This document shows, in pieces, positions 1-4,902 of a stretch of DNA of 5,815 nt. Source of the stretch: Acidiferrobacterales bacterium. GTDB taxonomy: Bacteria > Pseudomonadota > Gammaproteobacteria > Acidiferrobacterales > Sulfurifustaceae. The translations under genes and the position numbers were made by a program. Location: NCBI GenBank assembly GCA_015492195.1, contig WGFP01000081.1, forward strand, positions 1-5,815, in the 5' to 3' direction. Position 1 is the first letter of the stretch; each line of letters starts with the position of its first letter. Below the pieces are notes generated by a model. It was not told where the DNA came from. It saw only the letters and a program-made list of their open reading frames with translations, and searched no databases.

Positions 1-422
1 GCCGTGACCGGCATGACCGACAGGCGGTTGCCGCGCTGCACCAACCGCATGTTTCTGAGCACCGGGTGTTGTTTGATCTCGGTAAGCAGAACGGGGTGTT
101 TGAACTCCCGCACCAGGCGCACGTCCACCATGTACCAAACCGGTTTCTCCGGCGTGCTTTTGGGATCGTAATAGGGGCTCTTCTGATCGAATGCGGTGAA
201 GTCCGGATATCCCTCGCGCACTATCCGGACGATCCCGACGACGCCCGGCTCCTTGCAGTTGGAATGGTAAAAGAACGCCTGATCGCCGCGGCGCATCGCG
301 CGCAGGAAATTACGCGCCTGGTAATTGCGCACGCCGTCCCAGTGTTCGGTCTTCTTGGGGCTGGCCTTGAGGTCGCGGATGCTGAAGCCATTGGGTTCGG
401 ATTTCATCAGCCAGTAGTTCAT
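1..422 (-). CDS. EVE-domain protein (PUA/ASCH-like fold), 3' end cut by the window
   Basis: The minus strand reads from ATG at 422 for 140 codons with no stop before the window edge. The first residues, MNYWLMKSEP, are the typical start of the bacterial EVE family (thymocyte nuclear protein 1-like). Further family features are HWDGVRNYQARNFLR at 27-41, FYHSN at 51-55, YPDFTAFD at 72-79 and WYMVDVRL at 96-103. Family members are about 150-160 residues, so only roughly 15 C-terminal residues are missing. EVE domains are thought to bind modified bases in nucleic acids; the exact ligand here cannot be told. The start lies 23 bases after the ygfA stop, without a clear Shine-Dalgarno, so the gene is probably co-transcribed with ygfA. 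Linkage of ygfA with an EVE gene is familiar from pseudomonads. The family call is firm; the biological role is open. Confidence 0.93.
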   Translation of the reverse strand, partial: MNYWLMKSEPNGFSIRDLKASPKKTEHWDGVRNYQARNFLRAMRRGDQAFFYHSNCKEPGVVGIVRIVREGYPDFTAFDQKSPYYDPKSTPEKPVWYMVDVRLVREFKHPVLLTEIKQHPVLRNMRLVQRGNRLSVMPVT

Positions 423-445
423 AAGAGATGAACAGGGTCGGTCGA

Positions 446-1051
446 TTATTGATTCGGGGAAAGATAAATTGCTTTGTCGGTCACGATCCCGGCAAGCGGT
501 ATGTCCCACGGGTCCGGATCCAGCGTCTCCACCCGTTGGAAATCGTGCGCCAACCCCAGCAAACGCGGTTTGTTTCTGTGCAGGCGGCCGTGCAGATATT
601 GAAGACTGCGGTCGTAGAAACCGCCGCCCCTCCCGAGGCGATTGCCATTGCGGTCGAAGCCGACCAGCGGCATCAGAATCAGGTCGAGTTCCTTGGCCCG
701 CACCAGTTCCCGCGCCGGCACCGCCGGCTCCAGGATGCCGTAACGGTTGCGGGTCATTTTCATGCCGGGCAAGGCCTTGGCGAACCACAGGCGGTCGCGG
801 GAAAGACGGGGGAGCACCGGCAGGTAACACGTTTTGCCCATGCGCCAGATGCGCTGCATGATCTTGCCGGGGTCGATCTCCCCGTCGTGCGGGAGATAGC
901 AGGCGATGCGCCGGCTGACCAGGAACAGGCGCACCCCGGCGATATTGGCGGCAAGCCGGTTCGCCGCGGCTCGCTGTTCCGCGTGTGACAGGGCTTTGCG
1001 TTTGGCGCGCAGGGTTCGGCGCAGGTCGGCTTTTGATTTTATTGTGGGCAC
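446..1051 (-). CDS. ygfA: 5-formyltetrahydrofolate cyclo-ligase (methenyl-THF synthetase)
   Basis: This 201-residue cytoplasmic enzyme is predicted to convert 5-formyl-THF to 5,10-methenyl-THF using ATP, returning a storage folate to one-carbon metabolism. Visible family motifs are the basic N-terminal helix RRTLRAKRKAL (11-21), YLPHDGEIDP (52-61), RYGILEP (103-109), the nucleotide/folate signature PLVGFDRNGNRLGRGGGFYDR (128-148), LGLAHDFQ (165-172) and WDIPL (182-186). The length is normal for the family. The start codon is GTG at 1051; no in-frame ATG lies just upstream, and no convincing Shine-Dalgarno is seen. It begins about 30 bases after the 3' end of 6S RNA, the ssrS–ygfA arrangement conserved across gammaproteobacteria, where both lie on one transcript in E. 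coli. Expression therefore probably depends on read-through from the 6S or zapA promoter. The start is slightly uncertain; the identity is not. Confidence 0.96.
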   Translation of the reverse strand: MPTIKSKADLRRTLRAKRKALSHAEQRAAANRLAANIAGVRLFLVSRRIACYLPHDGEIDPGKIMQRIWRMGKTCYLPVLPRLSRDRLWFAKALPGMKMTRNRYGILEPAVPARELVRAKELDLILMPLVGFDRNGNRLGRGGGFYDRSLQYLHGRLHRNKPRLLGLAHDFQRVETLDPDPWDIPLAGIVTDKAIYLSPNQ

Positions 1052-1080
1052 TGAGAAACCGGCTGGTGAATACGAAATGG

Positions 1081-1266
1081 CGCCCTCCGCGAGTGCCGTG
1101 CCGCACCGTCGCCTTGAACCGTGAGGTTCAAGTGGGAGCCTCAGGGATGCATCAGGCTTTCCGCTACGAGGCGGACTTGCTCAACAGCACCTCCTATTCC
1201 GGTTCCCTTGGCATACTGATAGGTTCAAAGGATTTCTGGAACAGCACGCACACCGCAGGGGGCGCA
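1081..1266 (-). ncRNA. ssrS: 6S RNA (regulator of sigma70 RNA polymerase)
   Basis: This is a non-coding stretch of about 186 bases between zapA and ygfA, the conserved 6S location; E. coli 6S is 184 nt. On the minus strand the 3' half has the conserved hairpin CTTGAACC (1132-1125), loop TCAC, GGTTCAAG (1120-1113), matching the E. coli hairpin except in the loop. The ends pair: CGCCC near 1264 with GGGCG at 1085-1081, then further pairs up to about 1240, giving the long closing stem. The strand CCTTTGAACCTAT (1231-1219) lines up with the E. coli bubble strand that templates pRNA. The segment TCCGCC-TCGTA-GCGGAAAGCC fits the opposite arm. 6S RNA mimics an open promoter and sequesters sigma70 holoenzyme in stationary phase. 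Ends are set from the stem and the -10 box and could move by a few bases. Confidence 0.92.
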
Positions 1267-1272
1267 ACTCCA

Positions 1273-1280
1273 ATGATATA
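1273..1280 (-). promoter_or_regulatory. ssrS: Candidate -10 element of the 6S RNA promoter
   Basis: The minus strand reads TATATCAT at 1280-1273, directly after the zapA stop TAG (1284-1282). Either TATATC or TATCAT would place the start of transcription near 1268-1265, just where the 6S closing stem begins. No convincing -35 hexamer is seen at 16-18 bases upstream, where the end of zapA is coded. A promoter of its own is expected from known 6S genes; the hexamer choice is inference. Confidence 0.5.
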
Positions 1281-1281
1281 C

Positions 1282-1593
1282 CTATTGTTGGGGCTGCGCA
1301 TCCCAGCGCAGGGCGGCGTCAATTTTATTTTGCAGAAACTTGAGTTTTTGGGACGCGTCAACGGAAAGGCCGCCCCGGCCCCGCAATTCCAGCAGTTCGT
1401 TGGTGATGTTGAGGGCCGCCATGATCGCGGCTCTTTCGGTGCCGATGACCTTGCCGCTTGCGTGGATTTCACGCATCTTCTTGTCGAGATAATCCGCGGC
1501 GGCGATAAGCGCGCCCCGTTCGCTTTCGGGGCACGCGACCATGAAATCCTTGCCGAGGATGTTGACCGTTACGCCTTCGTTTGTGTCTTTCAC
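1282..1593 (-). CDS. zapA: Cell division protein ZapA
   Basis: The 103-residue product matches the ZapA family throughout. The N-terminal beta domain VTVNILGKDFMVACPESE (8-25) is followed by ALIAAADYLDKKMREI (28-43), the conserved SGKVIGTERAAIMAALNITNELL stretch (46-68) and a C-terminal coiled coil with LKFLQNKIDAAL (84-95). ZapA is a cytoplasmic protein that cross-links FtsZ protofilaments and stabilises the Z ring. The start is GTG at 1593, only one base after the TGA (1597-1595) of the preceding coiled-coil gene. GGAG about ten bases upstream and GAGG overlapping the start region may serve as ribosome sites, and translational coupling is likely. The gene lies in the standard order before 6S RNA and ygfA. 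Transcription is expected from the promoter at 1860-1832. Identity is clear. Confidence 0.96.
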   Translation of the reverse strand: MKDTNEGVTVNILGKDFMVACPESERGALIAAADYLDKKMREIHASGKVIGTERAAIMAALNITNELLELRGRGGLSVDASQKLKFLQNKIDAALRWDAQPQQ

Positions 1594-1594
1594 C

Positions 1595-1801
1595 TCAGCT
1601 TCGCTCCAGGGCCTTGAGACGACCGATCATGGTTTCGATGCGCTCCCGCGCGATGCGGGTTTTTTCGACCAGTTTGGCGTGTTGTTCACTGAGGCTGTCC
1701 TGTTCGGACTTAAGCGACAGGTTCTCTTGTTTCAACCGCTGGCAGGCATCGATCAGCTCGTCGATGCGGCCTTCCAGGTTTTTCAAGTCATCGCTCTCCA
1801 C
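1595..1801 (-). CDS. Small coiled-coil protein of the TIGR02449 type, ZapB-like
   Basis: I place the start at GTG 1801, which has GGAG at 1810-1807 with a five-base spacer, and this gives 68 residues. An ATG in the same frame at 1912 would add 37 residues, but it lies upstream of the promoter at 1860-1832 and has no ribosome site. The product is almost wholly coiled coil: LEGRIDELIDACQRL (9-23), then QENLSLKSEQDSL (25-37) and HAKLVEKTRIARERIETMIGRLKAL (41-65), with leucine/isoleucine heptads. The length and the position directly before zapA match the TIGR02449 family of gammaproteobacteria, for example beside zapA in Pseudomonas. The family resembles ZapB, which binds ZapA at the Z ring. A division-related role here is inferred from resemblance and from the one-base spacing to zapA. 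Confidence 0.88.
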   Translation of the reverse strand: MESDDLKNLEGRIDELIDACQRLKQENLSLKSEQDSLSEQHAKLVEKTRIARERIETMIGRLKALERS

Positions 1802-1806
1802 GTGTG

Positions 1807-1810
1807 CTCC
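1807..1810 (-). promoter_or_regulatory. Shine-Dalgarno GGAG that fixes the GTG start of the coiled-coil gene
   Basis: GGAG on the minus strand lies five bases before GTG 1801. It is the only good ribosome site in this frame and supports the short 68-residue product over the longer reading from 1912. Confidence 0.75.
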
Positions 1811-1819
1811 ACCGGCAAT

Positions 1820-1837
1820 TATATTGTTATCAATATA
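1820..1837. repeat. Perfect 7-bp inverted repeat over the -10 box and start point (possible operator)
   Basis: TATATTG and CAATATA flank a 4-base centre (minus strand TATATTGATAACAATATA). The element covers the whole -10 hexamer and ends about five bases past the predicted start point. A repressor dimer here would block RNA polymerase; alternatively it is chance symmetry in an AT-rich stretch. Confidence 0.5.
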
Positions 1838-1860
1838 GAACCGAGTTCGATATGGGTCAA
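1832..1860 (-). promoter_or_regulatory. Sigma70-type promoter of the coiled-coil gene–zapA unit
   Basis: The minus strand has TTGACC at 1860-1855, a 17-base spacer and TATATT at 1837-1832, close to the sigma70 consensus with ideal spacing. The start of transcription would be near 1825, leaving a leader of about 24 bases before GTG 1801. A perfect palindrome overlaps the -10 box and start point, and a second small palindrome sits just upstream of the -35 box. The promoter is predicted from sequence only. Confidence 0.8.
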
Positions 1861-1868
1861 CGTTGCGG

Positions 1869-1880
1869 CATACACGTATG
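1869..1880. repeat. Short inverted repeat upstream of the -35 box
   Basis: CATAC and GTATG flank a 2-base centre (plus strand CATACACGTATG). It lies about 44-55 bases upstream of the predicted start point, a usual location for an activator. It is short, so chance is possible. Confidence 0.3.
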
Positions 1881-1923
1881 TTCCCTATGTAGCCAATATA
1901 ATACTGGACCAACGGCTTACAGA

Positions 1924-2904
1924 CTAGTCAGGTCCGAGGAGATTATTCGTGCTTGTGTGTTGCAGGATTTGATCCAGGGTTTCCCGGGACGCGTCAAGCA
2001 AAGGCCCACCCAGTTCAACGGCGCGCAGCGCGACCCGCTCCGCCTGCCGCCAGCGACCTTGATCGGCCAGGGTCTGCGCGAGGTTGTTGAGTGCCGGCAC
2101 CGAATCGGGATGGTCGCGCACCGCCTGCCGGAAGGCCTGCTCCGCCCCGTGCAGATCCCCCAAGGCGTAGAGGCTGTTGCCGCGTCCCAGTTGCGCCGGC
2201 AGGCTTTTCGGCCAGCGCTTAAGCGCCGCATTATAGGCGGCGGCGGCTTCGCGCCAGCGTTTCAGGCGTTCGAGCGGCACCACCGACTGAAGATAGGGAA
2301 GCTCTTCGGCGGTGTGCGGCAGGCGGTCCGGCGGCATGACCACCGTGGCCCAGTAGTTTCCGCGCCGCCAGGTGCGCTCGAAGACATGAATCGGTATCAC
2401 GTGGCGTTGTTTCAAACCGGAGCGCAGCACGATCTGGTTGCGCGGCAGATCGAATCCCACCACCACCGCGTAGTGCCACTTGGGAATCCAGGACAGCCCG
2501 AGGTTTTGCAAGACCAGGACCGGATTACCGGAGGCGACTTCCGCGAAAAGCGATTCCAACTGCGGTCGCAATACATAAGGGATACGCCCGTGGCGGCGCG
2601 CGGCGGCGAGCAGTTCAAGTTGCAGGCTTCCCTTGCGCTCCGGGAGATAGACTTGCGGCGCGAGCGCCTCGGGGGTGGCAGGGACGCCCGTCCAGTTCAG
2701 GGCGGAAGCGAGCGCCGCCGGCCCGCATTGGTAAGCCTCCTGCGGAAAGAAGGGAACTTCGGAAAGCTCGACCGGTTGCGGAAAGGCGCGCGCGGTTTGC
2801 AGCAGACGGTCGGTCTGCAAAGGGGCGGCGCAACCGGCCGTAAGCAGCAGACCCATGATTAAAAAGCCGCCCGGAATAAACCGGACGGCTTTTTTACGGC
2901 ACAT
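1924..2904 (-). CDS. Lipoprotein with C39-like cysteine peptidase domain and TPR repeats (PA2778 family)
   Basis: The 326-residue product begins with a lipoprotein signal: basic CRKKAVRF, a hydrophobic core, and the lipobox LTAGC with Cys25 as lipidation site. A C39-like peptidase domain follows: PFFPQEAYQCGPAALASALNW (51-71) with putative nucleophile Cys60 and oxyanion Gln, and WHYAVVVGFD (143-152) with putative His144. The Asp normally about 16 residues after the His is absent; LRSG is found there. Two to three TPR-like units occupy about 203-315 (WREAAAAYNAALKRWP, GDLHGAEQAFRQAVRDHPDS, GRWRQAERVALRAVELG). This architecture is that of PA2778. The substrate is unknown. It lies 30 bases after the PA2779-type gene and in the same frame. 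ATG 2904 lacks a Shine-Dalgarno, but the next Met (17) would destroy the signal peptide. A terminator-like hairpin lies within codons 4-15. Confidence 0.88.
   Translation of the reverse strand: MCRKKAVRFIPGGFLIMGLLLTAGCAAPLQTDRLLQTARAFPQPVELSEVPFFPQEAYQCGPAALASALNWTGVPATPEALAPQVYLPERKGSLQLELLAAARRHGRIPYVLRPQLESLFAEVASGNPVLVLQNLGLSWIPKWHYAVVVGFDLPRNQIVLRSGLKQRHVIPIHVFERTWRRGNYWATVVMPPDRLPHTAEELPYLQSVVPLERLKRWREAAAAYNAALKRWPKSLPAQLGRGNSLYALGDLHGAEQAFRQAVRDHPDSVPALNNLAQTLADQGRWRQAERVALRAVELGGPLLDASRETLDQILQHTSTNNLLGPD
2861..2895. terminator. Strong intrinsic-terminator-like hairpin, bidirectional in form
   Basis: The arms AAAAAGCCGCCCGG (2861-2874) and CCGGACGGCTTTTT (2881-2894) pair at 13 of 14 positions around the loop AATAAA. 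A run of six T follows on the plus strand and five T on the minus strand. It lies 40 bases after the stop of the PA2779-type gene, where a terminator would be expected on the minus strand, yet it is inside the start of the PA2778-type gene. It could therefore work as an attenuator. It also lies on the downstream edge of any plus-strand transcript, but no plus-strand gene ends here. Confidence 0.75.
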
Positions 2905-2934
2905 CGTTTTGATACGGAAACCGGCGGGTATTGG

Positions 2935-3342
2935 TCAGCGCTTCGCCGGTTTCTTGACGAACGGGAAAATATCGGTGTAACCGAGAATGTCGGTCACGAG
3001 CAGAACGAGAAAGACGACCAGCGCTACCTCCAGAACGCCGGCACCCGCGGGAAGCTGATCGATTTTGGCGGCCAGTGTTTGTACTTCGGAATCGGTCAGG
3101 CCGTCCACGCGCGCCTCGATCTGGTCGGGGCTGACGCCGCGGGCCAGTAATTGGTTCTTTACGTCCTCGCGGGTGAGCATGTCACGGAGGCGCTCACGGT
3201 CCTGCTGAACCTGCTCGGCGTTCACCACCGTTTCGGTGCTGATAAGACCGGCCTGTGCCGCGGGCAGATGGATGCCCAAAACAAGCAGGCCAAGCACAAC
3301 CAGATGGCTGACAGGTTTGGCAATGCGGCGAAGTTTGTTCAT
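2935..3342 (-). CDS. Small exported protein with C-terminal membrane helix (PA2779 family)
   Basis: The start is ATG 3342, preceded by AGGAG at 3355-3351 with an 8-base spacer; an ATG eight codons earlier has no such site. The 135-residue product has a signal peptide (KLRRIAKPVSH, then hydrophobic LVVLGLLVLGIHL, and AAQA as probable cleavage site at 28-31). A charged helical middle follows (about 42-95), including LTREDVKNQLLARGVSPDQIEARVDGLTDSEV in spirit of two helix-turn units. A C-terminal membrane helix, VLEVALVVFLVLLVTDILG (103-121), ends with a basic tail KKPAKR. This is the layout of the PA2779 family, which is usually found directly before a PA2778-type peptidase, as here. The function is not known; the partnership suggests that it is a membrane anchor, chaperone or substrate of the peptidase. 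It heads the two-gene unit. Confidence 0.87.
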   Translation of the reverse strand: MNKLRRIAKPVSHLVVLGLLVLGIHLPAAQAGLISTETVVNAEQVQQDRERLRDMLTREDVKNQLLARGVSPDQIEARVDGLTDSEVQTLAAKIDQLPAGAGVLEVALVVFLVLLVTDILGYTDIFPFVKKPAKR

Positions 3343-3350
3343 GCTGTGAT

Positions 3351-3355
3351 CTCCT
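3351..3355 (-). promoter_or_regulatory. Shine-Dalgarno AGGAG that fixes the start of the PA2779-type gene
   Basis: AGGAG on the minus strand sits eight bases before ATG 3342. It decides for the 135-residue product over the reading eight codons longer, whose ATG has no comparable site. Confidence 0.85.
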
Positions 3356-3402
3356 GAGGTGGCCACTACCTGATTATCTTACATTTACCTTGTTGGGGAA
3401 CC

Positions 3403-3440
3403 GTGATACCCGCCCGCGGCTTGGTCCCCCCTGTGATACC
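3403..3440. repeat. Direct repeat GTGATACC, two copies 30 bp apart
   Basis: GTGATACC occurs at 3403-3410 and 3433-3440, so the copies are 30 bp apart start to start, close to three helical turns and thus on one face of the DNA. Both lie in the predicted leader of the PA2779-type gene. A protein site is possible but unproven, and no further copy is seen in the intergenic region beyond a partial TGTGAT at 3345. Confidence 0.35.
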
Positions 3441-3476
3441 GGCTATCGGAAATCCACCCCTGCTGGGGCGTGTCTC

Positions 3477-3485
3477 ATTATAACA
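3477..3485 (-). promoter_or_regulatory. Extended -10 promoter of the PA2779–PA2778 unit
   Basis: The minus strand has TGTTATAAT, a perfect extended -10 (TGn plus consensus TATAAT). No -35 match stands at the usual distance, which fits extended -10 promoters. Transcription would start near 3470, giving a leader of about 128 bases that contains the GTGATACC repeats and a small hairpin (CCCC-AGCA-GGGG, near 3457-3468). Confidence 0.65.
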
Positions 3486-3533
3486 AGCTCTCTCGTTTCC
3501 TCTATATCCTTACACGCCGCTTGGTCTGAATTT

Positions 3534-3542
3534 TGGCATAAT
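3534..3542 (+). promoter_or_regulatory. pepP: Extended -10 promoter of pepP
   Basis: TGGCATAAT has the TGn extension and a CATAAT hexamer, one base from TATAAT. No good -35 is seen upstream. A start of transcription about seven bases downstream falls at 3548-3551, on or next to the pepP ATG at 3551, so the transcript would have almost no leader. Confidence 0.5.
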
Positions 3543-3550
3543 GGCCGTAT

Positions 3551-4855
3551 ATGGACATGAAAATCTTCCAAAAACGTCGTCGCGAGGTGATGCAACACAT
3601 GGGCGGCGGCGTGGCCATCGTCCCTGCCGCACCGGTGCGCAACCGCAACCGCGACGTGGATTATCCGTATCGTCCCGACAGCGACTTTTATTACCTGACG
3701 CATTTTCCCGAACCCGAGGCGGTGGCGGTGCTGGTGCCGGGTCGCACGCACGGGGAATACATCCTCTTCTGTCGCGAGCGCAATCCGGAAAAGGAGATCT
3801 GGGAGGGCCGTCGCGCGGGCCTGGAAGGCGCGCGCGAAATCTACGGCGCCGACGACGCCTTTCCCATCGACGACATTGACGAAATCCTGCCCGGTCTTCT
3901 GGAGAACCGGGAAAAGGTGTTCTATACCATCGGGCGCAATACGGAGTTTGATAATCACCTTATGGGTTGGGTCAACGAGGTCCGCGCCAAGGCGCGCAAC
4001 GGCGTGAGCGCGCCGGGCGAGTTTGTCGACCTGAATCACATCCTGCACGAGATGCGCCTCTTTAAAAGGCCGGAGGAAATCCGGCTCATGAAACGCGCCT
4101 GCAAGGTCTCGGCGCAGGCGCACCGGCGCGCGATGCAGACGTGCCGTCCGGGGATGATGGAATACGAGATCCAGGCGGAGCTGCAGTATGAATTCATGAA
4201 AGGGGGCAGCCACTATCCCGCCTATCCGCCGATTGTCGGCGGGGGCGCGAACAGCTGCATCCTCCATTACACCGAAAACAGCGCCGAACTTAAGGACGGC
4301 GACATGCTGTTGATCGACGCCGGTGCGGAGATTGACGGTTATGCCGCTGACATCACGCGCACCTTCCCGGTCAATGGAAGATTCACCGGCGAACAAAGGG
4401 CGATTTATGAAGTCGTGTTGGCCGCGCAGCTTGCAGCGATTGAACAGATACGTCCCGGCAAACATTGGAACGAACCGCACGAGACCGCCATACGCGTTTT
4501 GGTGGAGGGACTCAAGGACCTCGGCCTGCTCAAGGGCAGCGTGGACGATCTTATGGAAAACGGCAAATACAAACGCTTTTACATGCACCGCACCGGCCAC
4601 TGGCTGGGAATGGACGTGCACGATGTGGGCGACTACAAGGTGGACGACGTCTGGCGTCTGCTCGAGCCCGGCATGGTGATGACGGCCGAACCCGGGATCT
4701 ATATCGCCGAGGGCGGCGAGGACATCGATCCGCGGTGGTGGAACATCGGGGTGCGCATCGAGGACGATGTGCTGGTAACGCGCGAAGGCAACGAAATATT
4801 GAGCCGCGACGTTCCCAAGTCCATTGACGATATCGAGGCGTTGATGAGAGGTTAG
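3551..4855 (+). CDS. pepP: Xaa-Pro aminopeptidase P
   Basis: The 434-residue product (E. coli PepP has 441) releases N-terminal residues next to proline and acts in the cytoplasm as a dinuclear metal enzyme. The N-terminal aminopeptidase P domain is about residues 4-140 (RRREVM, YPYRPDSDFYYLTHFPEPEAVAVL). The pita-bread catalytic domain follows. Metal ligands are Asp256 (LLIDAGAE), Asp267 (YAADITRTF), His350 (RTGHWLG), Glu380 (MTAEPGIYI) and Glu404 (VRIEDD); His346 and His357 match the conserved active-site histidines. All key residues are present. ATG 3551 and ATG 3557 (codon 3) are both possible starts, and neither has a Shine-Dalgarno. In many gammaproteobacteria pepP follows ygfB and precedes ubiH; here ygfB is absent and ubiH follows after 141 bases. 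Confidence 0.97.
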   Translation: MDMKIFQKRRREVMQHMGGGVAIVPAAPVRNRNRDVDYPYRPDSDFYYLTHFPEPEAVAVLVPGRTHGEYILFCRERNPEKEIWEGRRAGLEGAREIYGADDAFPIDDIDEILPGLLENREKVFYTIGRNTEFDNHLMGWVNEVRAKARNGVSAPGEFVDLNHILHEMRLFKRPEEIRLMKRACKVSAQAHRRAMQTCRPGMMEYEIQAELQYEFMKGGSHYPAYPPIVGGGANSCILHYTENSAELKDGDMLLIDAGAEIDGYAADITRTFPVNGRFTGEQRAIYEVVLAAQLAAIEQIRPGKHWNEPHETAIRVLVEGLKDLGLLKGSVDDLMENGKYKRFYMHRTGHWLGMDVHDVGDYKVDDVWRLLEPGMVMTAEPGIYIAEGGEDIDPRWWNIGVRIEDDVLVTREGNEILSRDVPKSIDDIEALMRG

Positions 4856-4868
4856 CAATACTACTTAA

Positions 4869-4892
4869 CGCAAAGACGCTAAGGCGCAAAGA
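4869..4892. repeat. Three tandem 8-bp units (CGCAAAGA type)
   Basis: CGCAAAGA (4869-4876), CGCTAAGG (4877-4884) and CGCAAAGA (4885-4892) stand head to tail 13 bases after the pepP stop. Similar CGCAAAGACGC-type strings are familiar as dispersed intergenic repeats in many bacterial genomes (general recollection, not checked). The function is unknown. Confidence 0.7.
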
Positions 4893-4902
4893 AAATGGAA
4901 TA

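Noticed and set aside
1181..1249. Repeated ACAGCAC string within the 6S region
   Set aside because: It is short and lies inside the folded 6S RNA, so it needs no separate explanation.
985..1617. 210-codon plus-strand frame across 6S RNA and zapA
   Set aside because: It runs antisense through a structured RNA gene and zapA, and the protein resembles nothing known.
1802..1912. Upstream extension of the ZapB-like gene to an ATG at 1912
   Set aside because: It would start upstream of the good promoter at 1860-1832, has no Shine-Dalgarno and adds sequence unlike the coiled-coil family; GTG 1801 has a proper site.
1804..2862. 352-codon open frame on the plus strand
   Set aside because: It lies antisense to the PA2778-type gene, has no ribosome site or recognisable motif, and its Arg/Gln/Gly-rich composition is typical of a shadow frame.
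3343..3366. Upstream ATG at 3366 for the PA2779-type gene
   Set aside because: ATG 3342 has AGGAG at the right distance and gives a standard signal peptide; the longer start puts acidic and polar residues ahead of it without a ribosome site.
3433..3450. CRP-like site starting with TGTGA
   Set aside because: The second half TCACA is missing at the required distance, so the TGTGA is not supported as a CRP site.
3443..4858. 471-codon open frame on the minus strand
   Set aside because: It lies fully antisense to pepP, whose metal ligands and full-length match are clear. The antisense product is His/Val/Ala-rich low-complexity sequence with no family motif, as expected from a codon shadow in GC-rich DNA.
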